DNA of 64,000 nucleotides. Origin: Arthrobacter sp. H35-D1. Lineage in GTDB: Bacteria > Actinomycetota > Actinomycetes > Actinomycetales > Micrococcaceae. Each line of letters opens with the position of its first letter. The first letter of the stretch is position 1. The notes beneath the pieces are model-generated. The model was not told the origin of the DNA. It worked only from the letters and a program-made list of their open reading frames with translations, and searched no databases. Both the position numbers and the translations under genes were made by a program. The stretch spans positions 539,096-603,095 of the forward strand of contig NZ_JASISP010000001.1 in assembly GCF_030063185.1 (NCBI RefSeq), in the 5' to 3' direction. This document shows, piece by piece, positions 35,540 to 45,183 of this stretch.

Positions 35540-36574
35540 ATGACCACAGCACCTGAAATGCCCATTGATCCCGCCGCCTTGGCCACGCTGCCCACGGCCG
35601 AGTTGCACCTGCACATTGAAGGCACGCTTGAGCCGGAGCTGATTCTGGAACTTGCCGCCCGCAATGGCATCACCCTGCCATTTCCCACCCTGGAATCGCT
35701 GCGGGAGCAGTATGAGTTCATCGACCTGCAGTCATTTTTGGACCTGTACTACGCCAACATGGCGGTGCTTGTCACCGAGGCCGACTTTGCCGACATGACC
35801 CGGGCCTATCTGGAACGTGCGCGGGAGTCGGGGGTGCGCCATGCCGAGATCATGTTTGACCCGCAAGCCCATGTGGCCCGCGGCGTGGAACTTGAGACGG
35901 CGGTCAACGGCATTGCGGCCGCTTTGGCTTCCAGCGAGGCCGACTTTGGCATCACGACGGTCTTGATTGCTGCGTTCCTGCGCGACCAAACGGAGGAGTC
36001 GGCGCTGGAAGTTCTCGAGCAGCTGCTGGCCATGGAGGCACCCATCATCGGTATTGGGTTGGATTCGGCCGAGGTGGGGAATCCGCCGTCGAAATTCATC
36101 CGGCTGTACCGACGCGCGAAGGACGCCGGGCTGCGCCTGGTGGCCCACGCCGGCGAGGAAGGGCCGCCCAGCTATGTGGAAGATGCCCTGAACCTGCTCG
36201 GCGTTGAGCGCATCGACCACGGCATTCGGGCCGTTGAAGACAGGATTATTGTCAAGCGGCTCGTGGCCGAGCAGGTGCCGCTGACGGTCTGCCCGCTGTC
36301 CAACGTGCGGCTACGCGCCGTTGACACCCTCGCTGCGCACCCCCTGCCGCAGATGATTTCGGCCGGTCTGAACGTGTGCGTGAACTCCGACGATCCGGCA
36401 TATTTTGGCGGCTACGTCCATGCCAACTTTGCCGCGCTTGTGGCTGAATTCGAATGGGATGCCGACACGGTGGAAAAGCTGGCAGGAAACTCCGTGCGTT
36501 CATCGTTTGCCTCGGAACCGCGGAAAGCGGAGCTATTGGCGGAAATTCAAGCTTGGCGGACCGCGCAGGGCTAA
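35540..36574 (+). CDS. Adenine deaminase (type 3) / adenosine deaminase family
   Basis: The 344-residue amidohydrolase starts at ATG 35540. Zinc ligands and catalytic residues are visible: AELHLHIEGTLEPEL, LVAHAGEEGPPSY and VNSDDPAYFGGYV. Several stretches (FLDLYYA, GLDSAEVGNPPSKF, RIDHGIRAVED, DDPAYFGGYV) match the adenine deaminase branch more closely than classical adenosine deaminase. The enzyme therefore probably converts adenine to hypoxanthine in purine salvage. Many databases would simply call it adenosine deaminase. It converges with the SDR gene on its right. Confidence 0.88.
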   Translation: MTTAPEMPIDPAALATLPTAELHLHIEGTLEPELILELAARNGITLPFPTLESLREQYEFIDLQSFLDLYYANMAVLVTEADFADMTRAYLERARESGVRHAEIMFDPQAHVARGVELETAVNGIAAALASSEADFGITTVLIAAFLRDQTEESALEVLEQLLAMEAPIIGIGLDSAEVGNPPSKFIRLYRRAKDAGLRLVAHAGEEGPPSYVEDALNLLGVERIDHGIRAVEDRIIVKRLVAEQVPLTVCPLSNVRLRAVDTLAAHPLPQMISAGLNVCVNSDDPAYFGGYVHANFAALVAEFEWDADTVEKLAGNSVRSSFASEPRKAELLAEIQAWRTAQG

Positions 36575-36594
36575 TTTCGATGCCGGTTTTGCGC

Positions 36595-36662
36595 CGAGAA
36601 CGGGGCCAGCCGGCGAGAACGGCGTTTCGTTTACGCCTTCTCGCCAGCTGGCCCCTGTCTCG
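36595..36662. terminator. Long bidirectional hairpin between convergent genes
   Basis: GGGGCCAGCCGGCGAGAA (from 36602) pairs with TTCTCGCCAGCTGGCCCC (36638-36655) with one mismatch. An inner GGCG/CGCC adds to the stem, and outer CGAGA/TCTCG bases extend it, giving a stem of more than 25 bp. It lies between the deaminase stop and the convergent SDR gene, as expected for a shared terminator. Confidence 0.7.
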
Positions 36663-36714
36663 ACGATTCGGCGTCACGAGACCCTGTTCTCGGCTGCCGG
36701 GTTGCCTTACTGTC

Positions 36715-37473
36715 CTACTGCCCTGCTGGCCGCAGGCGCAGTGCTTGCATTCCGCCGTCGACCGCGATGGAGGTTCCTGTGGTGGAACCGGACAGTGGGC
36801 TGGCGAGGTAGGCCACAGCACCTGCCACTTCCTCGGCGGTGACGAGTCGGCCGTGCGGTTGGCGGGCGTTGAGTGCTTCGCGCTCGGCGGCGGGGTCGTC
36901 GGCCGAGTTGAGCAGGCGGCCGATCCATGGGGTGTCGGCTGTGCCGGGATTGACGGCGTTGACGCGCACGCCTTCACGCAGGTGGTCGGCGGCCATGGCC
37001 TGGGTCAAGGACAGGACGGCGCCTTTGGTGGCAGAGTACAGGGCACGTTGGGGCAGGCCGGCGGTGGCGGCGATGGAAGAGGTGTTCACGATTGCGGCCG
37101 AGGGGGATTTGCGCAGGTGGGGCATTGCTGCACGGGCAACACGCACCATGCCGACGACGTTGATGTCCCAGACCCGGGCCCATTCGGCGTCGTCGTTGTC
37201 CTCAATGGAGCCTTGGGCGCCGATTCCTGCATTGTTCACAACAATGTCAATACGGCCAAAGGCTGCCACTGTGCCGTCGATGGCCGCCTTGACTGAAGCG
37301 TCGTCGGATACGTCGCAGGCGAAGCCCAGCTGACCTTCGGGGAGGTCGTTGGGATTCAAGTCAAGGACGGAAACTTCCGCGCCCATGGCCTGCAGCTTGG
37401 CGGCGATGGCGGCGCCGATTCCTGATGCTCCGCCGGTGACGACTGCTGCGAGAGTTGAAAGTTCCTGGCTCAT
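36715..37473 (-). CDS. SDR dehydrogenase, probable 2-keto-3-deoxy-L-fuconate dehydrogenase
   Basis: The 252-residue classical SDR has TGGASGIG (cofactor), VNNAGIGAQG, the catalytic serine in VNTSSIAA and YSATK. It starts at ATG 37473, directly after the stop TAA of the hydrolase gene. In the non-phosphorylating L-fucose route an SDR oxidises 2-keto-3-deoxy-L-fuconate to the 2,4-diketo acid with NAD+. The context (dehydratase and FAH-family hydrolase next door) supports this step. Sequence alone would allow other sugar-acid substrates. Confidence 0.87.
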   Translation of the reverse strand: MSQELSTLAAVVTGGASGIGAAIAAKLQAMGAEVSVLDLNPNDLPEGQLGFACDVSDDASVKAAIDGTVAAFGRIDIVVNNAGIGAQGSIEDNDDAEWARVWDINVVGMVRVARAAMPHLRKSPSAAIVNTSSIAATAGLPQRALYSATKGAVLSLTQAMAADHLREGVRVNAVNPGTADTPWIGRLLNSADDPAAEREALNARQPHGRLVTAEEVAGAVAYLASPLSGSTTGTSIAVDGGMQALRLRPAGQ

Positions 37474-38352
37474 TTATGCCTCCTGGATGGTGGTGCGGAA
37501 GTATTCTTGGCGCTGGCGGCCGAGGCCGCCAATTTCCATTTCGACGACGTCGCCGTCCTGGAGGTAGGGGAAGCGCCCGGACAGGGCGACGCCTTCGGGG
37601 GTGCCGGTGAGGATCACGTCTCCCGGTTCCAGGACCATGTACTGGCTCAGGTGGTGGATGATCGTGGGGATGTCGAAAATCAAGTCGGCCGTGCTTGAAT
37701 CCTGGCGCGGTTCTCCGTTGACCCAGCTCTTCAACTGCAGGTTGTTGGGGTCAATCTCGCCGGCCGGGACGAACCAGGGGCCCAGCGGGGTGGACTTGGG
37801 CAGTGATTTGCCCTTGGTCCACTGGCCGGCGGCACCGGGGAGCTGGTATTCGCGCTCGGAAAGGTCGTTGGCCACCACGTAACCGGCAACAGCACCGGCT
37901 GCTTCTGCAAGGTTGGAGAGGTAGCTGACTTCGCGGCCAATGACTACGCCGAGTTCCACCTCCCAATCGTACTTTGCCGCTTCAGGCGGGATCGGGGACG
38001 CATCGAAGGGACCCGCAACGGTGTTGCTCGGCTTGAGGAAAACCACCGGAATGGTGGGTGGAAGAGCGCCGGACTCTGCTGCGTGGGCGGCGTAGTTCAT
38101 GCCGATGCACACCACGTTGTTGGGGCGGGCAATGGGGGAGCCAATGCGCAGTTCTTCGGCGTTTTCAAGCACCGGCAGGGTACCGTCTGCAAGGGCTTTG
38201 CGCAGGGTTTCCAGTCCTCCGGCGGCCAGAAACGTCCCATTGACGCTGTCGGTGACAGGACGTGCGTCATAGCTTTGCTCGGTTCCGGATGAGTCGGCGG
38301 CAATGACCACGGGAATTTCCCGGCCAAGCTCGCCAAGGCGTGCAATCTTCAT
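37474..38352 (-). CDS. Fumarylacetoacetate hydrolase family protein, probable 2,4-diketo-3-deoxy-L-fuconate hydrolase
   Basis: Starting at ATG 38352 after GAGGAC the protein has 292 residues (MKIARLGELG). FAH signatures are PNNVVCIGMNYAAHAAE, the metal ligands in DWEVELGVVIG, NDLSEREYQ, and VILTGTPEGVAL. In fucose catabolism such an enzyme cleaves 2,4-diketo-3-deoxy-L-fuconate into pyruvate and L-lactate. It is the first gene of a two-gene transcript with the SDR, divergent from the fuconate dehydratase, with an operator dyad in the shared 205-bp promoter region. A longer upstream frame has no ribosome site. Confidence 0.88.
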   Translation of the reverse strand: MKIARLGELGREIPVVIAADSSGTEQSYDARPVTDSVNGTFLAAGGLETLRKALADGTLPVLENAEELRIGSPIARPNNVVCIGMNYAAHAAESGALPPTIPVVFLKPSNTVAGPFDASPIPPEAAKYDWEVELGVVIGREVSYLSNLAEAAGAVAGYVVANDLSEREYQLPGAAGQWTKGKSLPKSTPLGPWFVPAGEIDPNNLQLKSWVNGEPRQDSSTADLIFDIPTIIHHLSQYMVLEPGDVILTGTPEGVALSGRFPYLQDGDVVEMEIGGLGRQRQEYFRTTIQEA

Positions 38353-38492
38353 GGGATTCTTGTCCTCTACAACCGCAGACAACGCGGTTCTTGTTCTCGG
38401 CAGTCCACTGCAGGACCTTAACATCTGAGCTTTTAGGTAACTTTACTCACATTATGCGGTAATTTCAGCATTATCTTCCATGTTGACATGTG

Positions 38493-38507
38493 AAACATCC
38501 GATGTTT
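38493..38507. promoter_or_regulatory. Fucose-regulon operator 1 (AAACATC-C-GATGTTT)
   Basis: A perfect 7-1-7 dyad in the divergent promoter between the hydrolase/SDR transcript and the dehydratase/fucosidase transcript. It is the best copy of a motif that recurs at 43410, 52694 and 52820. It is the likely binding site of the FadR-type regulator encoded at 47542-48213. Confidence 0.75.
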
Positions 38508-38557
38508 GACTTAGTGTAACTCTTCAACCTTTCAAATTCTTCTACAAGGGGCAGCCC

Positions 38558-39916
38558 GTGAGCACAATCATTGCCGTTGAGACCAGCGACGTCCGTTTTC
38601 CAACGTCGCGTGATCTGGATGGCTCCGACGCCATGAACCCGGATCCCGACTATTCGGCCGCTTACCTGCGGATTGTCACGGACAGCGGCGACGGCCACGA
38701 GGGACACGGGTTCGTGTTCACGATTGGCCGCGGCAATGACGTTGAAACAGCAGCCATCAAGGCGCTAACCCCTTACCTGCTGGGCCGCAATGCCGAGGAT
38801 CTCCTCGACGACATGGGAGGCACGTGGAAGGAGCTGACGCACGATTCCCAGCTGCGCTGGCTGGGGCCTGAAAAGGGTGTCATGCACATGGCCATCGGGG
38901 CAGTGGTCAACGCGCTCTGGGACCTCAAGTCAAAGCGCGCGGGCCTGCCGCTGTGGCAGCTGCTGGCCCGGATGAGCCCGGAAGAACTGGTTGACCTCGT
39001 GGACTTCCGCTATCTCACGGACGCAATGACCCGCGAGGATGCACTGGAGATCCTGCAAAGTGCGGAAGCCGGACGTGAAGAACGCATCGCCACGCTGCTG
39101 GCTGAAGGCTACCCGGGCTACACCACTACCCCCGGTTGGTTGGGGTACTCGGATGAGAAACTGACCCGTTTGGCCCACGAAGCCGTTGCCGCCGGATTCA
39201 AGCAGATCAAGCTCAAGGTCGGAGCCGACCTCGAGGACGACGTGCGCCGCCTCCGCGCGGCACGGGCCGCCGTCGGACCGGATATTCTGGTGGCCGTCGA
39301 CGCCAACCAGCGCTGGGACGTGGACGAGGCCATCGAGTGGATGAAGCACCTGGCCCCGTTCGACATCGCATGGATCGAGGAACCCACAAGCCCGGATGAC
39401 ATCTTGGGACACGCAGCCATTGCCCGCGGAGTCGCACCCATCCCCGTGGCCACCGGCGAACACGTACAGAACCGTGTGGTCTTCAAGCAGATGCTCCAGG
39501 CCAATGCCTTGCAGGTGCTGCAGATCGACGCGGCCCGCGTGGCCGGAGTCAACGAGAACGTGGCCATCTTGCTGTTGGCCGCCAAATTCGGGGTCCGCGT
39601 CTGCCCCCACGCCGGCGGCGTGGGCCTGTGCGAGGCGGTCCAGCACCTGTCCATGTTCGACTTTGTGGCAGTCTCGGGCCAGAAGGAAGACAGGATGATC
39701 GAGTTCGTGGACCACCTCCACGAGCACTTCGTCACTCCGATCGACGTGCACGACGGCTGCTACTGGCCCCCGCTGGCCCCCGGTGGCGGCAGTGAGATGC
39801 ATGGAGCGTCCGTAGCTGAATTCACTTTCCCGGGCGGCGGGTTCTGGCTCGCCGACGCGGCCGCCTGCGCTGCCGATCCAACAACCAGTCTCAACCTTGC
39901 AACGGAAATGGTGTAA
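38558..39916 (+). CDS. L-fuconate dehydratase (enolase superfamily)
   Basis: The 452-residue protein starts at GTG 38558 after GGGGC. Counting from this start, K220 (in KLKVG), D248 (VDANQ), E274 (EEPTSPDD), E301 (ATGEH) and H351 (HAGGVGLCE) fall exactly where the catalytic base, metal ligands and acid lie in the characterised Xanthomonas L-fuconate dehydratase. It should convert L-fuconate to 2-keto-3-deoxy-L-fuconate with Mg2+. It leads the six-gene plus-strand transcript and is followed 5 bp later by a fucosidase. Confidence 0.95.
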   Translation: MSTIIAVETSDVRFPTSRDLDGSDAMNPDPDYSAAYLRIVTDSGDGHEGHGFVFTIGRGNDVETAAIKALTPYLLGRNAEDLLDDMGGTWKELTHDSQLRWLGPEKGVMHMAIGAVVNALWDLKSKRAGLPLWQLLARMSPEELVDLVDFRYLTDAMTREDALEILQSAEAGREERIATLLAEGYPGYTTTPGWLGYSDEKLTRLAHEAVAAGFKQIKLKVGADLEDDVRRLRAARAAVGPDILVAVDANQRWDVDEAIEWMKHLAPFDIAWIEEPTSPDDILGHAAIARGVAPIPVATGEHVQNRVVFKQMLQANALQVLQIDAARVAGVNENVAILLLAAKFGVRVCPHAGGVGLCEAVQHLSMFDFVAVSGQKEDRMIEFVDHLHEHFVTPIDVHDGCYWPPLAPGGGSEMHGASVAEFTFPGGGFWLADAAACAADPTTSLNLATEMV

Positions 39917-39921
39917 GCCGA

Positions 39922-41229
39922 ATGTCATCCCAGGTCCGCATCGACCATGCTCCGTGGTTCACTGAGGCGAGGCTCGGAATGTTCGTGCATTGGGGACTCT
40001 ATGCACTGCCGGCCAGGCATGAATGGGTCATGAGTTACGAGCGCACCAGCGTGGAGGACTACAACGCCTACTTTGAGCGTTTTGACCCAGACCTGTACGA
40101 CCCGCGCGAATGGGCCAGGCAGGCTAAGGCAGCCGGGATGGAATACATGGTGCTGACCACCAAGCACCACGAAGGCTTCTGTCTTTGGGATTCGGCGTTG
40201 ACGAACTTCAAGGCCACCAACACGGCTGCGGACAGGGACCTGCTTGTTCCTTATGTGGAGGCGCTTCGCGAAGCCGGGCTTAAGGTCGGTTTCTACCACT
40301 CCCTCATTGACTGGCATCACCCGGACTTCACCATCGACGACATCCACCCGCTGAGGGACGCCCCCCATGTGGAAGCGCTCAATGCCGAGCGCGACATGAA
40401 CGTCTACCGTGAATACCTGCACGGGCAAGTTCGGGAACTGCTGACCAATTACGGCAAGATCGACTACCTGTTCTTCGATTTCTCTTATCGTGTTGGCTCC
40501 ATTGCGGACCGGTACCCGGGCAAGGGCCGGGACGACTGGGACTCCGGGAAACTCCTTGACATGATTCACGACTTGCAGCCGGGCATCATTGTCAACGACC
40601 GCTTGGACATGCCCGGCGACTTTGTCACTCCTGAGCAGTACCAGCCCTCCGGTGCCATGATGAATGGCGGCAAGGAAGTGCCATGGGAGGCCTGCCAGAC
40701 GCTCAACGGGAGTTGGGGCTACGACCGCGACAACCTTGATTACAAGTCCGTGGACGTTTTGGTGCGCATGCTCATCGACGGCGTGGCAAAGGGCGGGAAC
40801 CTGCTGCTGAACGTGGGGCCCACCGCGCGCGGCGAGATCGGTCCCCGCGCGGCTGCGGCACTGGCCGGCATGGGGGAGTGGATGCGAACCCATGCCCGGT
40901 CGATCCGCGGGGCAGGGAGCGCCAATCTCGTGCCGCCGCCGGACTGCCGCTACACACAGCGAGGGAACCGTCTTTACCTGCACCTGTTCGCTTGGCCGTT
41001 CCCTGTGGTGTACCTGCCCGGGCTGGCCGACAAGGTCAGCTATGCCCAGTTGCTCAACGACGCCTCCGAGGTGGTGATGGAAAAACGGGATCCGTCCCTG
41101 CAAGCCCAGAACACCATGCCCGGCGGACAACCCGAAGGCACCTTGACGCTGAAGCTTCCCGTCCAGCGCCCCAATGTGGCCGTTCCCGTCATTGAACTGT
41201 TCCTGAACACTGAAAGTGAGCTTGCATGA
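39922..41229 (+). CDS. Cytosolic GH29 alpha-L-fucosidase
   Basis: The 435-residue protein has no signal peptide, so it acts inside the cell. GH29 signatures include WFTEARLGMFVHWGLYALP, VLTTKHHEGFCLWDS, VGFYHSLIDWHHPDF and IDYLFFDFSY, with the probable nucleophile D186. It lies within the fucose transcript, 5 bp after the dehydratase and overlapping the mutarotase by ATGA. It would release L-fucose from imported small fucosides. Confidence 0.92.
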   Translation: MSSQVRIDHAPWFTEARLGMFVHWGLYALPARHEWVMSYERTSVEDYNAYFERFDPDLYDPREWARQAKAAGMEYMVLTTKHHEGFCLWDSALTNFKATNTAADRDLLVPYVEALREAGLKVGFYHSLIDWHHPDFTIDDIHPLRDAPHVEALNAERDMNVYREYLHGQVRELLTNYGKIDYLFFDFSYRVGSIADRYPGKGRDDWDSGKLLDMIHDLQPGIIVNDRLDMPGDFVTPEQYQPSGAMMNGGKEVPWEACQTLNGSWGYDRDNLDYKSVDVLVRMLIDGVAKGGNLLLNVGPTARGEIGPRAAAALAGMGEWMRTHARSIRGAGSANLVPPPDCRYTQRGNRLYLHLFAWPFPVVYLPGLADKVSYAQLLNDASEVVMEKRDPSLQAQNTMPGGQPEGTLTLKLPVQRPNVAVPVIELFLNTESELA

Positions 41230-41540
41230 GCCAGAAAATCGCTTTGCACACACGCCTGAAGGCAGGCAAGGAGGCGGAGTACGACGCCGTCCACGCACGG
41301 ATCAGCGACGAGCTCGACGCTGCCTTGCGCGCCGCCGGCGTTACCGGTTGGAACATCTGGCGCAGCGGTCAGGAGCTCTTTCACGTCGTGGAGGTCGCCG
41401 ACTACCAGGGCATGCGCAAGGAATTGGCGCTGAACCCGGTCAACATCGAGTGGCAGGCCGTCATGGCCGAACTGCTGGAAGTTGAAGACGACTATTCCGG
41501 CGACGACATGGGCTTGGCGAAGGTGTGGGAGCTGCCATGA
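41226..41540 (+). CDS. L-fucose/L-rhamnose mutarotase (RhaM-like)
   Basis: The 104-residue protein (MSQKIALHTRLKAGKEAEYDAVH) matches the L-rhamnose mutarotase family: HTRLKAGKEAEYDAVHARI, GWNIWRSGQELFHVVE and NIEWQAVMAELL. These small enzymes interconvert sugar anomers. Here the substrate should be L-fucose, giving the anomer used by the dehydrogenase. It overlaps its neighbours at both ends by 4 bp, showing tight translational coupling. Confidence 0.9.
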   Translation: MSQKIALHTRLKAGKEAEYDAVHARISDELDAALRAAGVTGWNIWRSGQELFHVVEVADYQGMRKELALNPVNIEWQAVMAELLEVEDDYSGDDMGLAKVWELP

Positions 41541-42505
41541 GACTTCCCGAACTGGGCCGGCTGGGCTTCGGCGCCGCTGGCATCGGCAACCTGTACCGAG
41601 CCATGGACGACGACGTGGCTGCCGCCACCCTGGGCGCCGCATGGAACGCGGGCCTGCGCTACTTTGACACCGCACCGCACTACGGGCTGGGCTTGTCGGA
41701 GCGCCGCCTAGGCAAGTTCCTTACCACCAGGCCGCGCGATGAATTTGTGATTTCAACCAAGGTTGGCAGGATCCTGGAGCCCGTGGAGAACTCCGAGGGT
41801 ACGCGGGACGCGCAGGGCTTTGACGTGCCTGCCGACACCGTTCGGCGCTGGGATCCCTCCGAGGCAGGCATCCGCCGCAGCATCGAGGACTCCTTGGAGC
41901 GCACCGGGCTGGACCGGATCGACATTGCCTACCTACACGACCCCGACGTCTACGACCTCGAGGCAGGCATCAAGCAGGCACTCCCCGCCCTTCAGGAACT
42001 CCGCGAAGAGGGCTTGGTCAAGGCCATTGGCGTGGGCTCGAACTCAGCGGACGCGTTGGCCGAATGTGTGCTGGGTGCCGACATCGACGTGATCATGTTG
42101 GCGGGACGCTACTCGCTGCTGGAGCAGCCGGCAGCCGAAGACCTGCTGCCGCTGTGCCTGGAACGGGACGTGCAGGTGGCCAACTGCGGTGTCTACAACT
42201 CGGGCCTGTTGGCCCGCCCCGTGGTGCCGGACAACGCGCACTACAACTATGAGCCGGCCCCAACTGAGATACTTGCCCGCGCCAAGGTGCTCGCCGCTTG
42301 CTGCAATGAATTTGGAGTGGAACTCCCCGCAGCGGCTTTGCAGTTCGCCGTGAGCCACCCTGCCGTTTGCACCGTGGTGGTAGGCGCCTCCAACGCAAAA
42401 CAGATCGCGCAGACGGCCGAACGCATGGCTGCCGTCATTCCGAGCGCATTGTGGCACGCGATGGTGGAACGCGGGCTCCTGAAGGAGGGCCTCCTTCATG
42501 TCTAG
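41537..42505 (+). CDS. Aldo/keto reductase, probable L-fucose dehydrogenase
   Basis: Starting at ATG 41537 (ATGA overlap with the mutarotase), 322 residues. The AKR catalytic tetrad is visible: D44 and Y49 in FDTAPHYGLG, K75 in STKVG and H134 in YLHDPD. It is of the AKR group that includes L-fucose and D-threo-aldose 1-dehydrogenases, which oxidise L-fucose to L-fucono-lactone with NAD(P)+. It overlaps the lactonase gene by 8 bp. Confidence 0.9.
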   Translation: MRLPELGRLGFGAAGIGNLYRAMDDDVAAATLGAAWNAGLRYFDTAPHYGLGLSERRLGKFLTTRPRDEFVISTKVGRILEPVENSEGTRDAQGFDVPADTVRRWDPSEAGIRRSIEDSLERTGLDRIDIAYLHDPDVYDLEAGIKQALPALQELREEGLVKAIGVGSNSADALAECVLGADIDVIMLAGRYSLLEQPAAEDLLPLCLERDVQVANCGVYNSGLLARPVVPDNAHYNYEPAPTEILARAKVLAACCNEFGVELPAAALQFAVSHPAVCTVVVGASNAKQIAQTAERMAAVIPSALWHAMVERGLLKEGLLHV

Positions 42506-43400
42506 GATCACCGACGACGCCGGACAGGGCACTCGCGCCGTCGCCGGTCTCTCGGCAGCGGCTCCAGCGCGCATCGATTCACATCTGCACCTCTGGAAGC
42601 TCGCGCCTGGCCGCTACTCTTGGCTGACCCAGGCCCACGGAGTTCTGTACAACACGTTCACGGCCGAGCAAGCGCGGGGAACCTTGTCCGCGGCCGGAGT
42701 TGACCAGGCGATCCTGGTGCAGGCCGATGACACGGCCGCCGACACCCAAACGATGCTGTGCACGGCTGCCGCACACGACTGGATTGTTGGCGTAATCGGC
42801 TGGCTGCCGCTGGAAGATCCGGCTGCGACGGCGGCTTTGTTGGAACAGTGGGGTGACAGCCCCGCATTTTGTGGCGTGCGCACCTTGATTCACGACAATC
42901 CGCGTGCCGACATTTTGGAACTTGAATCCGTCCGGAAGTCGCTGGGACTGGTCGCGCAGGCCGGACTTCCCCTTGACGTTCCCGATGCCTTTCCGCGCCA
43001 TTTGGGGCAGGTTGCCGACCTGGCTCGTGCACTGCCGGAACTCACAGTGGTCATTGACCACCTGGGCAAGCCGCCGCGAGGTGGAACTGCGGAGTCGATG
43101 AAACTATGGCAGCAGCAGTTGGCTGCCGTTGCGGCACTGCCCAACACGGTGGCAAAAGTATCCGGGCTGAATACTGGCGGAGCAGAATTTTCCGCGAACG
43201 CATTGAACCAGGTCTGGGACATTGCCCTGCAGGCATTCGGCCCGGAGCGGCTGATGTTCGGCGGCGATTGGCCGGTGAGCCTGCTCGGCGCCACCTATCC
43301 AGCCACTGTGGACACCCTGGCAACATTGATCGACTCACTCGGGACCACGGACGCACAAGCAATCTGGGCTGGAACTGCGCAGCGCATCTACCAGCGATAA
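42498..43400 (+). CDS. Amidohydrolase-2 family, probable L-fuconolactonase
   Basis: The 300-residue TIM-barrel hydrolase has RIDSHLHLWKL (metal-binding HxH), VVIDHLGKPP and LMFGGDWPVSLL with the catalytic aspartate. Members of this COG3618 group hydrolyse sugar lactones such as L-fucono-1,5-lactone. It is the last gene of the plus-strand catabolic transcript and would turn the dehydrogenase product into L-fuconate. ATG 42498 starts within the previous gene. Confidence 0.9.
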   Translation: MSRITDDAGQGTRAVAGLSAAAPARIDSHLHLWKLAPGRYSWLTQAHGVLYNTFTAEQARGTLSAAGVDQAILVQADDTAADTQTMLCTAAAHDWIVGVIGWLPLEDPAATAALLEQWGDSPAFCGVRTLIHDNPRADILELESVRKSLGLVAQAGLPLDVPDAFPRHLGQVADLARALPELTVVIDHLGKPPRGGTAESMKLWQQQLAAVAALPNTVAKVSGLNTGGAEFSANALNQVWDIALQAFGPERLMFGGDWPVSLLGATYPATVDTLATLIDSLGTTDAQAIWAGTAQRIYQR

Positions 43401-43409
43401 CATTTTCGT

Positions 43410-43424
43410 AAACATCCGATGTGT
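43410..43424. promoter_or_regulatory. Fucose-regulon operator 2 (AAACATC-C-GATGTGT)
   Basis: A near-perfect copy of the 7-1-7 dyad, 9 bp after the lactonase stop and about 195 bp before the transporter ATPase start. It indicates that the ABC transporter has its own regulated promoter. Confidence 0.68.
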
Positions 43425-43574
43425 TGGTGTTGAGGGAGTGCTTTTGTGTCGCAGGTAACATAGCATGATGGGAGTCGCATTCTCCCGCACGCCTTTAGAT
43501 CTAAGGAATTGAGTCTAATTTCGCGATTCGGTGGCGGAGTTCGGTTTCCAGTCGGTGACGAATGGCTCCATAAT

Positions 43575-43592
43575 AGGTCTGACGTCAGACCT
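43575..43592. promoter_or_regulatory. 18-bp perfect palindrome in the transporter leader
   Basis: AGGTCTGACGTCAGACCT is a perfect 18-bp palindrome located 26 bp before the ATPase start codon. It differs from the CATCSGATG operator. It could bind a second regulator or form a hairpin that affects translation initiation. Confidence 0.6.
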
Positions 43593-43617
43593 GCAGCACA
43601 AGGCTTGGAAGGGCAGC

Positions 43618-45183
43618 ATGAGTAAGAAACTTCTTCGGATATCCGGGGTGAACAAGAGCTTTCCCGGGGTCAAGGCGCTCTCTGAGATGCAACTGGATCT
43701 TGGCCACAACGAGGTTTTGGCGCTCGTCGGCGAGAACGGCGCCGGTAAGTCCACGCTCATGAAGCTGCTTTCCGGCATCTATGTGCCTGATTCGGGCACT
43801 TTCGAAATTGACGGCGAACAAGTTGTCATCAACGGCACCAAGCACGCCCAAGAACTGGGTATCAGCATCATCCACCAGGAATTCAACCTGATGCAGGACC
43901 TGACGGTCGCGCAGAATATTTACATTGGCCGTGAACCTCGAATCGGCGGCATGTTCTTGAGTGAGCACGCATTGAACCGCAAGGCGCGGCTGCTGTTCGA
44001 GAAGATCAACATTGATCTTGATCCCAAGGCCCGTGTCGGCGATCTGACGGTGGCGAAACAACAGATGGTGGAGATAGCGAAGGCGCTTTCCTACAAGTCG
44101 CGCATCCTGATCATGGACGAGCCCACCGCTGCGCTGAACGACGCTGAAGTGGCAACCTTGCATGAATTGATCCGCAACTTCACCAATGAAGAAACCGGTG
44201 TCATTTACATCTCGCACCGCATGGATGAGCTCAAGGCCATCTCCAACCGTATCTCCGTGATCCGTGACGGCGAATACATCGATACCGTGGACACGGCAGC
44301 CACCACGATGCGCGAGGTCATCAACTTGATGGTGGGTCGCGAAATTTCCGGCAACCAGCGTCCGGAAACCCATGTCCCGTCGGACGAGGTGGTCCTGAAG
44401 GTAACAGGACTGGCCACCAGGGACTTCCTGCGGGACATCAACTTCGACCTGCACAAGGGTGAGATTCTTGGTTTTGCTGGGCTCATGGGGGCAGGCCGCA
44501 CCGAGATTGCCCGCGCGATTGTGGGCGCCGACCGCATCTCGGCCGGTTCGATTGAGCTCAATGGCAAGCCCGTGACCATCAGCAACCCGGCAGTGGCAGC
44601 CGCCATGGGCCTGGGCTACCTGTCCGAGGACCGAAAACACCTCGGGCTGCTGCTGGAGCGCGACGTCAAGGACAACATCGCACTGAGCTCCTTGAAAATG
44701 TTCTCCCGCATGGGCGTGATCAATGACAAGGCAATGAAGTCGACGGCCACCACCTACATCGACATGCTCCGCATCAAAACCCCGTCCAGTACACAGATTG
44801 CCAAGAACCTCTCCGGAGGAAATCAGCAGAAAATCGTCATTGCCAAATGGCTCGTCAAGGACTGCGACATTCTGATTTTTGACGAGCCCACCCGAGGGAT
44901 CGACGTCGGTGCCAAGGAAGAGATCTACGCGCTGCTCAATGACTTGGTGGCACAGGGCAAATCAATCATCATGATTTCCTCCGAGTTGCCCGAAGTGCTG
45001 AGACTCTCACACAGAATTGCCGTAATGAGCGAGGGCAGGCTCACCGGCTTCCTGTCCAATGTTGAAGCCAACCAGGAAAACATCATGGAATTGGCTACCC
45101 GGAATATTGAGAGCGCCGTCTTGGCCCCCCTTCCACCCTCCAGCGCGCAGCGCGCCCCGAAGCAAGAAAGCACGGCAAACTGA
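43618..45183 (+). CDS. Sugar ABC transporter ATP-binding protein (RbsA-like)
   Basis: Starting at ATG 43618 after GGAAGGG, 521 residues with two ATPase domains. The N-domain has GENGAGKSTLMK, the signature VAKQQMVEIAKAL and IMDEPTAAL. The C-domain has the degenerate Walker A GLMGAGRTEIARAI with signature NLSGGNQQKIVIAKWL and FDEPTRGIDVG. This is the CUT2 architecture used for monosaccharides, so it probably energises uptake of L-fucose or fucosides. It overlaps the permease gene start by one base (TGATG). Confidence 0.93.
   Translation: MSKKLLRISGVNKSFPGVKALSEMQLDLGHNEVLALVGENGAGKSTLMKLLSGIYVPDSGTFEIDGEQVVINGTKHAQELGISIIHQEFNLMQDLTVAQNIYIGREPRIGGMFLSEHALNRKARLLFEKINIDLDPKARVGDLTVAKQQMVEIAKALSYKSRILIMDEPTAALNDAEVATLHELIRNFTNEETGVIYISHRMDELKAISNRISVIRDGEYIDTVDTAATTMREVINLMVGREISGNQRPETHVPSDEVVLKVTGLATRDFLRDINFDLHKGEILGFAGLMGAGRTEIARAIVGADRISAGSIELNGKPVTISNPAVAAAMGLGYLSEDRKHLGLLLERDVKDNIALSSLKMFSRMGVINDKAMKSTATTYIDMLRIKTPSSTQIAKNLSGGNQQKIVIAKWLVKDCDILIFDEPTRGIDVGAKEEIYALLNDLVAQGKSIIMISSELPEVLRLSHRIAVMSEGRLTGFLSNVEANQENIMELATRNIESAVLAPLPPSSAQRAPKQESTAN

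Noticed and set aside
39925..41298. Minus-strand open frame of 457 codons
   Set aside because: Antisense shadow of the cytosolic GH29 gene, which has all catalytic motifs.
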